Notes: generated by a model not told the origin, from the letters alone. Shown: positions 8,054 through 13,850, numbered from the stretch's first letter. The stretch: 14,214 nucleotides of DNA from Planctomycetota bacterium (GCA_030598065.1 JAUVQR010000014.1:1-14214), one strand, 5' to 3'. Program-made: numbers and translations.

Positions 8054-9199
8054 TTAAGCTACCTTATTTTCCCCCGCCTCATCGTTATCCTGGGTGGAGG
8101 TTGCCAGTTCCTCCCGGTCATCCTTTGATACAGGCTGCTGAAGCGATGGGTCTTCTTTGGGTGATGTCTCCTGTTGAGGCAATTCTTCTCCGGTCGGCCG
8201 GTCACCTTCTGAGACCGGCTGCTGAGACGAGGAGTCCTCTTCGGTTGAGATGTCCTTTTGTGAAAGTTCTTCTTCGGTCAGTATGTCTATGTCCCACGAA
8301 GTGAGCTTTGAAGCCAGCCTGACGTTTTGTCCTCTTTTTCCAATGGCCAGCGAAAGCTGGTCGTTAGGCACTACCACGGTTGCCTGGTGCGTTTCCGCAG
8401 ATAGCATGATACCGACGATTTCCGCCGGTTTAAGCGTGTTGGGTATCAGCGCCTCCGGGGCGTCGTCCCAGCGTATGATGTCAATCTTTTCGCCTACCAG
8501 TTCATCGACTATGTTCTTGATTCTTGAGCCTCGAACCCCGACACAGGCCCCTACGCAGTCCACGTGCGTATCCAGTGACTCTACAGCAATCTTTGTCCTG
8601 TAGCCGGCCTCTCGCGCGATAGCCCTGACCTGGATTACCCCTTCAGATATCTCGGGGACCTCCAGCTCAAACAGCTTCCTTACGAAGTCGGGATGGCTTC
8701 TTGACAGAACCAGCCTGACTCGCTGTGACACCTTTTTAACGTCGAGCAGCATGCCACGCACCCTGTCGCCGGGATGATAGAGCTCATCTACAATCTGTTC
8801 TGACTTGGGCAGTAAGGCTTCTACCTTGCCCAGGTTTACCACAATAGTAGGGCCTTCAAAACGCTGTATAGTTCCGGTAACAATGTCGCCTTTTCTCTTT
8901 ACATACTCCTCGTAAATGGCGTTTCTCTCCGCCTCTCTTATCTTTTGTATCATAACCTGCTTGGCGGTTTGCGCGCTTATACGTCCCAACTCCGAAGGGT
9001 CGATTACCCTCTTTCCTTCCAGAGCAATCAGCTCACCCGTGGTTCGGTCTATTGTTATGGTAATATCTTCTCTATGGTCAAAGTGCTTTCGCGCGGCGGA
9101 CATAAGTGCCGCCTCTATGCCTTGAAACACTATTTCTCTGTCGATGTCCTTGTCTCGACGCAGGGTCTCTACCAGCCTGAGAAGTTCTTCTTTATCCAC
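8054..9199 (-). CDS. nusA: Transcription termination/antitermination factor NusA
   Basis: NusA binds RNA polymerase and nascent RNA and modulates pausing, termination and antitermination. I place the start at GTG 9197-9199 (381 aa). It follows a perfect AGGAGG (9209-9214) with a 9-base spacer and gives the canonical N terminus (V/M)DKEELLRLVETL. An in-frame ATG at 9287-9289 would add 30 non-conserved residues from the structured leader. Domains are the RNAP-binding N-terminal domain (1-100), S1 (about 104-167), KH1 (about 170-235, loop GVRGSRI) and KH2 (about 265-307, loop AIGKRGQNVRLAS). After residue 308 there are no acidic-repeat (AR) domains. Instead there is a hydrophilic Glu/Ser/Gln tail containing a 28-aa imperfect tandem repeat. 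It is the first gene of the operon, with rimP absent from its usual upstream place. Confidence 0.95.
   Translation of the reverse strand: MDKEELLRLVETLRRDKDIDREIVFQGIEAALMSAARKHFDHREDITITIDRTTGELIALEGKRVIDPSELGRISAQTAKQVMIQKIREAERNAIYEEYVKRKGDIVTGTIQRFEGPTIVVNLGKVEALLPKSEQIVDELYHPGDRVRGMLLDVKKVSQRVRLVLSRSHPDFVRKLFELEVPEISEGVIQVRAIAREAGYRTKIAVESLDTHVDCVGACVGVRGSRIKNIVDELVGEKIDIIRWDDAPEALIPNTLKPAEIVGIMLSAETHQATVVVPNDQLSLAIGKRGQNVRLASKLTSWDIDILTEEELSQKDISTEEDSSSQQPVSEGDRPTGEELPQQETSPKEDPSLQQPVSKDDREELATSTQDNDEAGENKVA
8127..8280 (-). repeat. 84-bp imperfect tandem repeat in the nusA 3' end
   Basis: Two diverged copies with an 84-base period encode the NusA tail. For example, the plus-strand word GGCTGCTGA occurs at 8133 and again at 8217. 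At protein level EELSQKDIS...QQPVSEGDR (from residue 310) is repeated as EELPQQETS...QQPVSKDDR (from residue 338). The copies keep the frame, so this is a local in-frame duplication within a disordered tail. Outer limits are approximate. Confidence 0.8.
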
Positions 9200-9214
9200 G
9201 AGACAAAACCTCCT

Positions 9215-9283
9215 GTACGGGCAAAATAAAAGAGTGGAAGAGCCCACTCTCTTAAAGATGCCGCTACTTTTGCCCAAGTGTAC
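9215..9283 (-). repeat. Long-range inverted repeat enclosing the nusA leader hairpin
   Basis: On the minus strand GGGCAAAA (9275-9268) is the exact complement of TTTTGCCC (9226-9219). Beyond it GTAC (9283-9280) can pair with GTAC (9218-9215) after a 4-base bulge. The outer stem would enclose the terminator-like hairpin, use part of its U tract, and end directly beside the AGGAGG site. Confidence 0.5.
9222..9253 (-). terminator. Terminator-like hairpin in the nusA leader (possible attenuator)
   Basis: Read on the minus strand, AAGAGAGTGG (9253-9244) pairs with CCACTCTTTT (9237-9228) around the loop GCTCTT. That is ten pairs including one G-U. The right arm runs straight into TTTTATTTTG (9231-9222). 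Stem plus U-rich tract is the form of an intrinsic terminator. It lies downstream of the nusA promoter and just before AGGAGG, so it would end transcription before the coding region unless relieved. Confidence 0.65.
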
Positions 9284-9298
9284 CCTCAACTAATTGCA

Positions 9299-9325
9299 GG
9301 GTATAGATTAATATGAATCTAACCC
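9299..9325. promoter_or_regulatory. Inverted repeat over the nusA -10 box (candidate operator)
   Basis: On the plus strand GGGTATAGATT (9299-9309) and AATCTAACCC (9316-9325) are inverted copies, with ten paired positions, one bulged A and a 6-base centre. The repeat covers the -10 box and the expected start of transcription. That is a usual place for a repressor site or, if transcribed, for only part of a hairpin. Confidence 0.45.
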
Positions 9326-9344
9326 GTATACGAAATTTTGTCAA
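9316..9344 (-). promoter_or_regulatory. Sigma70-type promoter of the nusA operon
   Basis: On the minus strand, TTGACA (9344-9339) is a perfect -35 box. A 17-base spacer is followed by TAGATT (9321-9316), which matches TATAAT at four of six places. Transcription would start near 9309, leaving a leader of about 110 bases before the nusA GTG. No other minus-strand gene lies upstream, so this is the obvious promoter for the nine-frame operon. Confidence 0.75.
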
Positions 9345-9370
9345 GCCCTTTTTAAAGGCCAAGAAAATAG

Positions 9371-9399
9371 TTGAATAGAGCGGGCCTGAACACTATAAT
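9371..9399 (+). promoter_or_regulatory. Promoter upstream of plsC
   Basis: TTGAAT (9371-9376, four of six -35 matches), a 17-base spacer and a perfect TATAAT (9394-9399) lie on the plus strand, diverging from the nusA promoter. Transcription would begin near 9406 and leave a leader of about 130 bases before the acyltransferase start. Confidence 0.65.
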
Positions 9400-9409
9400 C
9401 CTCTAAAAT

Positions 9410-9421
9410 AGAAGTACTTCT
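9410..9421. promoter_or_regulatory. 12-bp perfect palindrome at the plsC transcription start
   Basis: AGAAGTACTTCT is a perfect palindrome a few bases after the expected start of transcription of the plsC promoter. The position suits an operator for a dimeric regulator; no known consensus is claimed. Confidence 0.35.
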
Positions 9422-9447
9422 GTAGAAACATGTGTCTTCTTTGTCCA

Positions 9448-9481
9448 GCTGCCGTACGGCCCGGGCATGTGGGCCAGCAGC
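9448..9481 (+). other. GC-rich imperfect hairpin in the plsC leader
   Basis: GCTGC (9448-9452) pairs with GCAGC (9477-9481), and GGCCC (9458-9462) with GGGCC (9471-9475). An internal loop lies between the two helices and the terminal loop is GGGCATGT. No U tract follows, so it does not look like a terminator; it may be a structured leader element. Confidence 0.3.
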
Positions 9482-9538
9482 GATGTCATTTTAAGGTGAA
9501 ACAAGTCGTGTTTTTGAGGCGGCAAGGGGAGGGATTTT

Positions 9539-10249
9539 GTGTGTTGTGGGGGTGTAGCGATGCCTTCTGGTACAACTGAGAGCTGGGCAAAGGCGGGGTT
9601 TCTCGAGTGGTGCACTTTAGTCTACGACTCTCTCGGATACGTTTTGTACAGGATTATGTGGGTGATGTCTTTAGTTGTCCTGAAAGCGCTCTTCGGATTT
9701 GAGGTTAGAGGCGAGCAGTATTTGCCTAAGGAAGGGCCTGTCATTTTGGCTGCCAACCATTTCAGTGTTTTAGACCCATGGGTCCTGCAGGTGGCTTGTC
9801 CCAGAAGGATTAGCTATCTGGTGCAGGCAGTGTACTACAAGAGCTGGGCGTGGTGGTTTTACCGGATGCACAAGGCAATTCCTGTTGGCGGAGAAGTGCA
9901 GAATAAGAACGCCTTCTTTACCGGGCTAAACGTACTAAAGGAAGACGGTGTGTTGGGTATCTTCCCGGAAGGTTGGGGGAAGAAGATTGATGTCAGGGTC
10001 GGCCGGGGGAATCCGGGTGTGGCGATGATGTCTTGCAAGAGCAATGTCCCCGTGGTGCCTGCTTACATTGACGGAGCCAATGAGGCATTGCCCCAGGGCG
10101 CGATATTCCCGCGTTTCAAAAGGCTGACGGTTATCTATGGAGAGCCCATTAGTTTTGGCAGCCCGGAGAAGCCTACCAAAGAGGATCTGCGCAGGATGAC
10201 AGATGAAATAATGCAAAGGATACGGGAACTGGGAGGAAAGGGCAAGTGA
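9539..10249 (+). CDS. plsC: PlsC-like 1-acyl-sn-glycerol-3-phosphate acyltransferase
   Basis: PlsC-family enzymes transfer an acyl chain to lysophosphatidic acid at the inner membrane, giving phosphatidic acid for phospholipid synthesis. The 236-aa product has the catalytic HX4D motif NHFSVLD (H74, D79), the substrate-binding FPEG motif (142-145) and a block IV-like VVPAYIDGANEALP. An N-terminal hydrophobic stretch (about 28-52) could lie in the membrane. The usual FPEGTRS is FPEGWGKK here, a variation in the second motif. GTG 9539 is chosen for its GGGGAGGG site with a 5-base spacer; ATG 9560 is a possible alternative, losing seven residues. The exact acyl acceptor cannot be told from sequence, so the symbol denotes the family. 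The gene stands alone, divergent from nusA and convergent with the propeller genes. Confidence 0.88.
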   Translation: MCCGGVAMPSGTTESWAKAGFLEWCTLVYDSLGYVLYRIMWVMSLVVLKALFGFEVRGEQYLPKEGPVILAANHFSVLDPWVLQVACPRRISYLVQAVYYKSWAWWFYRMHKAIPVGGEVQNKNAFFTGLNVLKEDGVLGIFPEGWGKKIDVRVGRGNPGVAMMSCKSNVPVVPAYIDGANEALPQGAIFPRFKRLTVIYGEPISFGSPEKPTKEDLRRMTDEIMQRIRELGGKGK

Positions 10250-10335
10250 GGGGCGCATTCACGTCGCGCGGGCAGGGGTACGGAGTCTTGTTTGCGCCAG
10301 CCGTGACGCGCTTGATTTGCGCGGCAAGGGGCCGG

Positions 10336-10491
10336 TTATTTGCGAGTGGGCCCCCCTATCGCGTATAAGTCGTGGTCGTTAGAGCCTACGTAGATTGTAC
10401 CGTTAGGACCGATTGCCGGTGAGGACTCTATCCAGTCTTCCGTCTCGAATCTCCATAGCAATGCGCCTTCTGGACTGAGGGCGTAGAGCCT
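10336..10491 (-). pseudogene. Frame-shifted 3' end of the downstream propeller gene
   Basis: In the frame next to that of the 10428-11531 gene, codons from 10491 to TAA 10336-10338 encode 51 residues starting RLYALSPEGALLWRFE and including SSPAIGPNGTIYVGSND. This is the end of blade 7 and all of blade 8, exactly what the upstream frame lacks. One missing base at about 10492-10503 would join the two. It is either a sequencing error or a real frameshift. Confidence 0.8.
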
Positions 10492-11531
10492 CCTACCCTT
10501 CCGTTGGCCCCTCTCAGTTCGCCGGTACCGAAGTAGACGGTGCCGTCACCGCCCAGTGCCGGTGAAGACTCTATGATGCCGCCCGCTTTATACGACCACT
10601 TGAGGCGGCCGTCTCTGGTGATTGCGTAAAAGTTGCCGTCGTAGGAGCCGAAGTATACAGTGCCCTCCGCGTCAAAGGCCGGCGAGCCGTGTATCGCCCT
10701 CCCCGTCTGCGCCCTGAGTATAACCTTCCCGTCCCCGTTAATTCCGTAGAGCCGTCCGTTCTCCGAGCCTATAAAGACCTTTCCATCGTGCGTCACGGCG
10801 GGCGAGGAATAAGAGGGGTAAATGGCCCTCCCCACCCTCCTTCTCCACCTGAGTTCGCCGTGAGAGTTCAAAGCGAATACCACTCCACCATTGGTTCCAA
10901 AGTACACGTTGCCGTCTTCTCCGATTGCCGGCGACGAGCTAATCGGACTTGGCGCCTCAAACGCCCATTTAAGACTTCCGTCTCGTCCCAGGGCGTAGAG
11001 CTTGTTGTCACTGGAACCTATATAAACGGCGCCGTCGGCTGTGATTGTGGGTGAGGAGAAGACCTCTCCCCCTGTCTCGTAGGCCCACCGTAGGGTCCCG
11101 TCATTCTTGACCGCATAAACCTTCTTGTCACGGGAGCCGACGTATATCGAGCCGTCAGGTCCTATGGCGGGAGAAGATGTGATGCCGCCTTCGGCGCGAA
11201 AGCCCCACTTTTTCTTGCCTTCCGGTGTAACCGCATACAAGACGCCGTCTTCAGAGCCAACGTAGACGGTTCCGTCAGGACCCACCGCCGGGGAAGACGT
11301 GACGTTACCTGCCGTATGGAATCTCCATTCGAGCGTGCCCTCTTTTGGGCCGGGGGATGCGCTAAGCCCGTTATGCAGAGGGTTGTTCCTGAACATCTGC
11401 CAGGGTATGCTGGTGCCCTCTTCTGTTTCTATGGCGTGGCAGGCGGGGCAGGCTAAAATGATTAACGAGATTATCGACAGGGAATAGAGTGCCTTTTCAA
11501 GGGCCGTGCGTTGTTTGCTTGTTGTAGGCAT
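10428..11531 (-). CDS. PQQ-like beta-propeller protein, exported, C-terminus altered by frameshift
   Basis: The start ATG 11529-11531 gives MPTTSKQ, a basic N region and a hydrophobic signal segment ending ACPACHA. This contains a CPACH sequence (residues 28-32) that matches CXXCH, but at the signal cleavage zone. The mature part opens PWQMFRNNPLHNGLS and then repeats the PQQ-like blade SSPAIGPDGTVYVGS...LYA...G.L.W about seven times. Such propellers bind proteins or ligands in the periplasm or outer membrane. The family name does not imply PQQ binding, and no quinoprotein dehydrogenase active site is seen. After GTGELRGANGR the frame leaves the repeat pattern and stops at 10428; the missing blade is in another frame (10336-10491). 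An in-frame ATG at 11600 lies inside the preceding gene and would spoil the signal peptide. It starts seven bases after its paralogue ends. Confidence 0.82.
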   Translation of the reverse strand: MPTTSKQRTALEKALYSLSIISLIILACPACHAIETEEGTSIPWQMFRNNPLHNGLSASPGPKEGTLEWRFHTAGNVTSSPAVGPDGTVYVGSEDGVLYAVTPEGKKKWGFRAEGGITSSPAIGPDGSIYVGSRDKKVYAVKNDGTLRWAYETGGEVFSSPTITADGAVYIGSSDNKLYALGRDGSLKWAFEAPSPISSSPAIGEDGNVYFGTNGGVVFALNSHGELRWRRRVGRAIYPSYSSPAVTHDGKVFIGSENGRLYGINGDGKVILRAQTGRAIHGSPAFDAEGTVYFGSYDGNFYAITRDGRLKWSYKAGGIIESSPALGGDGTVYFGTGELRGANGRVGGSTPSVQKAHCYGDSRRKTG

Positions 11532-11538
11532 GACGTCA

Positions 11539-12666
11539 TCAATCTCCAACTGCGTATAGGCCCCCGTCTGCAGAGCCGAAGTAAATGGTACCGTCTTCAC
11601 CGATGGCGGGTGATGAGCGAATAGGGCCCTGCGTGGGTAGTGTCCATCTTAAGACGCCCTCGCTGTCCACGGCATAGAGGCTTTTATCCCAGGAGCCGAT
11701 GTAGACGTTGCCCTCCCTGTCAACTGCCGGCGATGACGTAATGGTACCCCGCGTGCGGTATTTCCAGCGCAGGGCCCCTTCGGCGGTAAGTGCGTAGAGT
11801 TCACCGTCGTTCATTCCGAAATAAACCCCGCCGTCCGGCCCGACGGCGGGCGAAGAGTCTATCCAGCGACGTGTCTTAAAGTTCCACCGGGCGCTGCCGT
11901 CGTTTCCAATCGCATACAGTGCACCATCGCCGGAACCCACGTATATAGTAGCGCCATCTTCGGAGACGGCCGGGCTTGAGCTGATGGCGCCATGTGCGTT
12001 GAAGCGCCACTTTAATTCCCCGTCCGGGTTGACCGCGTAAAGAAAGGCGTCGTTGGAGCCGAAGTATATCGTGCCGTCAGGGCCGATTGCCGGTGACGAA
12101 CCGATGTATTTCCTGGTATTGAAGCCCCAATTTATCCTTCCCGCCCCCGTGATGGCGTACAGGCGGTAGTCGTCAGAACCCACGTAAAACACGTCTCCTT
12201 TGGCGCCTGTTGCGCGTGATATAGTAGGGGAGGAGGTAATCCTGCCGCGCACCTGCCGCTTCCACCGGAGGTTACCCTGTGGGTCCAGCGAGACCACCTT
12301 CCCGCCCCAGGAGCAGACGTATATGCTGCCGTCGCTACCTAACGCCAGAGAAGAGTAGACCTTATCGTCTATGGCGTAACTCCACTTCAGTTTGCCGTCC
12401 CGTCCTACGGCATAGACGTTACCGTCAAGAGAACCAAAATACACGGTCCCGTCCCGTGCTATTGCGGGAGATGAGTTCACTTCATCTCGTGTCTTGAAGC
12501 ACCAGCTAAGTGTGCCCGTCTTGCTGCCCACGTACTCGCTCAACCCGGTATGTCGTGGGTCGTGATGGAACATGGGCCACGGAGAATCAGGGCCGGAGAA
12601 GGCCGGGTTTGCGGACACCAGCGAGAATAGCGCAAGAAGAATATAGTGTCGCACGGCCTGTGGCAT
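11539..12666 (-). CDS. PQQ-like eight-bladed beta-propeller protein, exported
   Basis: The 375-aa product has a Sec signal peptide (HYILLALFSLVSANPAFS) and a mature start PWPMFHHDPRHTGLS shared with its neighbour. Eight consecutive blades follow, each with SSPA.(G/S).DG.(I/V)Y.GS.D..LYA and a W in the next strand; blade 3 carries an extra loop (SRATGAKGD). The last blade ends YFGSADGGLYAVGD at the C terminus, so the propeller is complete. The fold suggests a periplasmic binding scaffold; no ligand or enzyme role can be read from it. GGAGGAG (12672-12678) with a 5-base spacer supports the ATG at 12664-12666. It is the first gene of a two-gene unit and diverges from the DUF1573 gene. Confidence 0.88.
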   Translation of the reverse strand: MPQAVRHYILLALFSLVSANPAFSGPDSPWPMFHHDPRHTGLSEYVGSKTGTLSWCFKTRDEVNSSPAIARDGTVYFGSLDGNVYAVGRDGKLKWSYAIDDKVYSSLALGSDGSIYVCSWGGKVVSLDPQGNLRWKRQVRGRITSSPTISRATGAKGDVFYVGSDDYRLYAITGAGRINWGFNTRKYIGSSPAIGPDGTIYFGSNDAFLYAVNPDGELKWRFNAHGAISSSPAVSEDGATIYVGSGDGALYAIGNDGSARWNFKTRRWIDSSPAVGPDGGVYFGMNDGELYALTAEGALRWKYRTRGTITSSPAVDREGNVYIGSWDKSLYAVDSEGVLRWTLPTQGPIRSSPAIGEDGTIYFGSADGGLYAVGD

Positions 12667-12712
12667 CTCCGCTCCTCCGAGATATATAGAAGTTGCAACC
12701 GGTTAAGTCAGG

Positions 12713-12741
12713 ATATTAAAAAAAAACCTGTGTTAATTCAA
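12713..12741 (-). promoter_or_regulatory. Possible promoter of the propeller gene pair
   Basis: On the minus strand TTGAAT (12741-12736), a 17-base spacer containing a run of nine T, and TAATAT (12718-12713) form a four-of-six plus four-of-six match. Transcription would begin near 12706, about 40 bases before the ATG. The AT-rich setting makes chance matches likely. Confidence 0.35.
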
Positions 12742-12758
12742 CAACATTCTATTTCTCC

Positions 12759-12788
12759 TTGACCGCCTACATATACTTAAGGTATCAT
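12759..12788 (+). promoter_or_regulatory. Promoter of the DUF1573-phosphoesterase unit
   Basis: TTGACC (12759-12764), an 18-base spacer and TATCAT (12783-12788) each match the sigma70 boxes at five of six places. The start of transcription would be near 12795, about 40 bases before the ATG at 12834. An 11-bp repeat lies inside the spacer and again in the leader. Confidence 0.6.
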
Positions 12789-12816
12789 TGAGCGAATTAA
12801 GCACTTACATATACTT
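12768..12816. repeat. Direct repeat TACATATACTT, two copies
   Basis: The exact 11-mer TACATATACTT occurs at 12768-12778 and 12806-12816, with 38 bases between starts. One copy is within the promoter spacer of the DUF1573 gene, the other between the expected transcription start and the ATG. They could be binding sites of one regulator. Confidence 0.5.
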
Positions 12817-12833
12817 CTAATCTCTGTCTGGCC

Positions 12834-13850
12834 ATGAGAACAAAGTCACTATCCCGTTTCTTTTACTTCCTGACGGCCGCCGCCCTGCTGGCGTTGTGGT
12901 TAGGCCATTGCCTGACGGCCGAGACGCGGAAGACGCCACGCATAACGTTTGAGGAAGACACATACCACTTCGGCGACGTCTACAGGGGCGACAAGGTAAG
13001 CCATTCCTTCGTTTTTGAGAACACAGGGTCGGACGACCTTGTCATAGAAAACGTAAAGACCTCTTGCGGGTGCACGGTGGCGGCCCCCACCCGGAAATCC
13101 ATCCCCCCGGGTGCCGCGGCAATGATAGAGATTACCCTGCGGACGGGCTCCTTTAGAGGCGACATCAACAAGACAATAACCGTTATTTCCAACGACTCAG
13201 AGAATCCGAACTATATCCTTACCGTAGGAGCGCACGTTAAGGAAGAGGTTGTGGCGAAGCCGCGGAACCTGTGGCTTGACCAGATAAAGCAGGGCCTGTC
13301 GGTTACAAAGGACGTTGAAATCAAACCGGTCTCCGACCTGAAGCTGAAGATAACCAAGGCGAGGGCGACCAGCCCTTTATTAAAGCTGCGTTACAAGAAG
13401 AAGGGAGAAGAAAACGCCTACGTACTCTCGGTGACAACCAGGAAGGACGCCCCCCTGGGCCGGTTCTCGGGTGACATTCAGGTGTTTACAAACAGCAGTA
13501 AGCAGCGCCTCTTGGTGATACCGTTTTTCGGTGAGATAACAAGTGACGTCTCCGTGTTCCCTGAGGAGGTCTCATATGGGGTCGTAAGAAGGGGCGAAGA
13601 GGTCGTAAAGCAGATACTGGTCACTGTGCACAAAAATGGTATTCAACTCAAGGAGTTTAAGCTCGAACCCGATTACCTCAGCCTGCAGGTTATCCCTACC
13701 GATACAAAGGATTACCTGCACCGGCTTAAGATAACCCTCGGAGGCGACATGCCGCCGGGAAGGTTTAACGGCACCCTCACGATTCATACCACCAGTAAGG
13801 ACCAACCGGTCTTGACGATCCCTATCTACGGTGTCGTTAAGGAAGGATGA
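12834..13850 (+). CDS. Exported DUF1573-domain protein
   Basis: The 338-aa product has an N-terminal signal segment (FFYFLTAAALLALWLGHCLTA) with a likely cleavage after LTA. A DUF1573 module follows at about 35-125 with HFGDVYRGDKVSHSFVFENTG and the hallmark SCGCT (Cys78 and Cys80). Two more immunoglobulin-like beta-sandwich segments follow (about 130-235 and 240-335), the last two each with a DxPxGRF(S/N)G turn (DAPLGRFSG and DMPPGRFNG), so they look like repeats of one another. DUF1573 proteins are secreted beta proteins of unknown function; adhesion or scaffolding is only a guess. The ATG at 12834 has no strong ribosome binding site. The stop overlaps the start region of the next gene (ATGATGA), so the two are coupled. 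Confidence 0.85.
   Translation: MRTKSLSRFFYFLTAAALLALWLGHCLTAETRKTPRITFEEDTYHFGDVYRGDKVSHSFVFENTGSDDLVIENVKTSCGCTVAAPTRKSIPPGAAAMIEITLRTGSFRGDINKTITVISNDSENPNYILTVGAHVKEEVVAKPRNLWLDQIKQGLSVTKDVEIKPVSDLKLKITKARATSPLLKLRYKKKGEENAYVLSVTTRKDAPLGRFSGDIQVFTNSSKQRLLVIPFFGEITSDVSVFPEEVSYGVVRRGEEVVKQILVTVHKNGIQLKEFKLEPDYLSLQVIPTDTKDYLHRLKITLGGDMPPGRFNGTLTIHTTSKDQPVLTIPIYGVVKEG

Larger units (their letters stand above)
9200..9538. promoter_or_regulatory. Divergent control region between nusA and plsC
   Basis: This 339-base stretch has no convincing gene. It holds, from left to right, the nusA ribosome binding site, a terminator-like hairpin nested in a longer inverted repeat, the nusA promoter with an inverted repeat over its -10, the opposing plsC-side promoter, a 12-bp palindrome, a GC-rich imperfect hairpin, and the plsC ribosome binding site GGGGAGGG (9526-9533). 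These parts are listed separately. Confidence 0.7.

Noticed and set aside
9200..9289. N-terminal extension of NusA from the ATG at 9289
   Set aside because: The extra 30 residues are not conserved and would be encoded by the terminator-like hairpin and the AGGAGG site. The GTG at 9199 has an ideal ribosome binding site and the canonical NusA N terminus.
9325..9332. CGTATACG palindrome in the nusA promoter spacer
   Set aside because: Eight bases in an AT-rich spacer is too little to claim a separate operator beside the larger inverted repeat.
10250..10335. Possible bidirectional terminator between plsC and the propeller gene
   Set aside because: CGCGC and GCGCG can form a 5-bp stem with a 7-base loop, but no U tract follows on either strand and longer pairing is poor.
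10492..10510. Programmed ribosomal frameshift in the downstream propeller gene
   Set aside because: No X_XXY_YYZ slippery heptamer, upstream Shine-Dalgarno stimulator or hairpin is evident; a plain indel or read error explains the break better.
11532..11600. N-terminal extension of the downstream propeller protein from ATG 11600
   Set aside because: It lies inside the paralogous gene upstream and would bury the signal peptide behind 23 polar residues; ATG 11531 gives a proper signal peptide.
12683..12711. Alternative minus-strand promoter CTGACT-17-TATATA before the first propeller gene
   Set aside because: Transcription would start at about 12676, inside the GGAGGAG ribosome binding site, so it could not give a translatable message.
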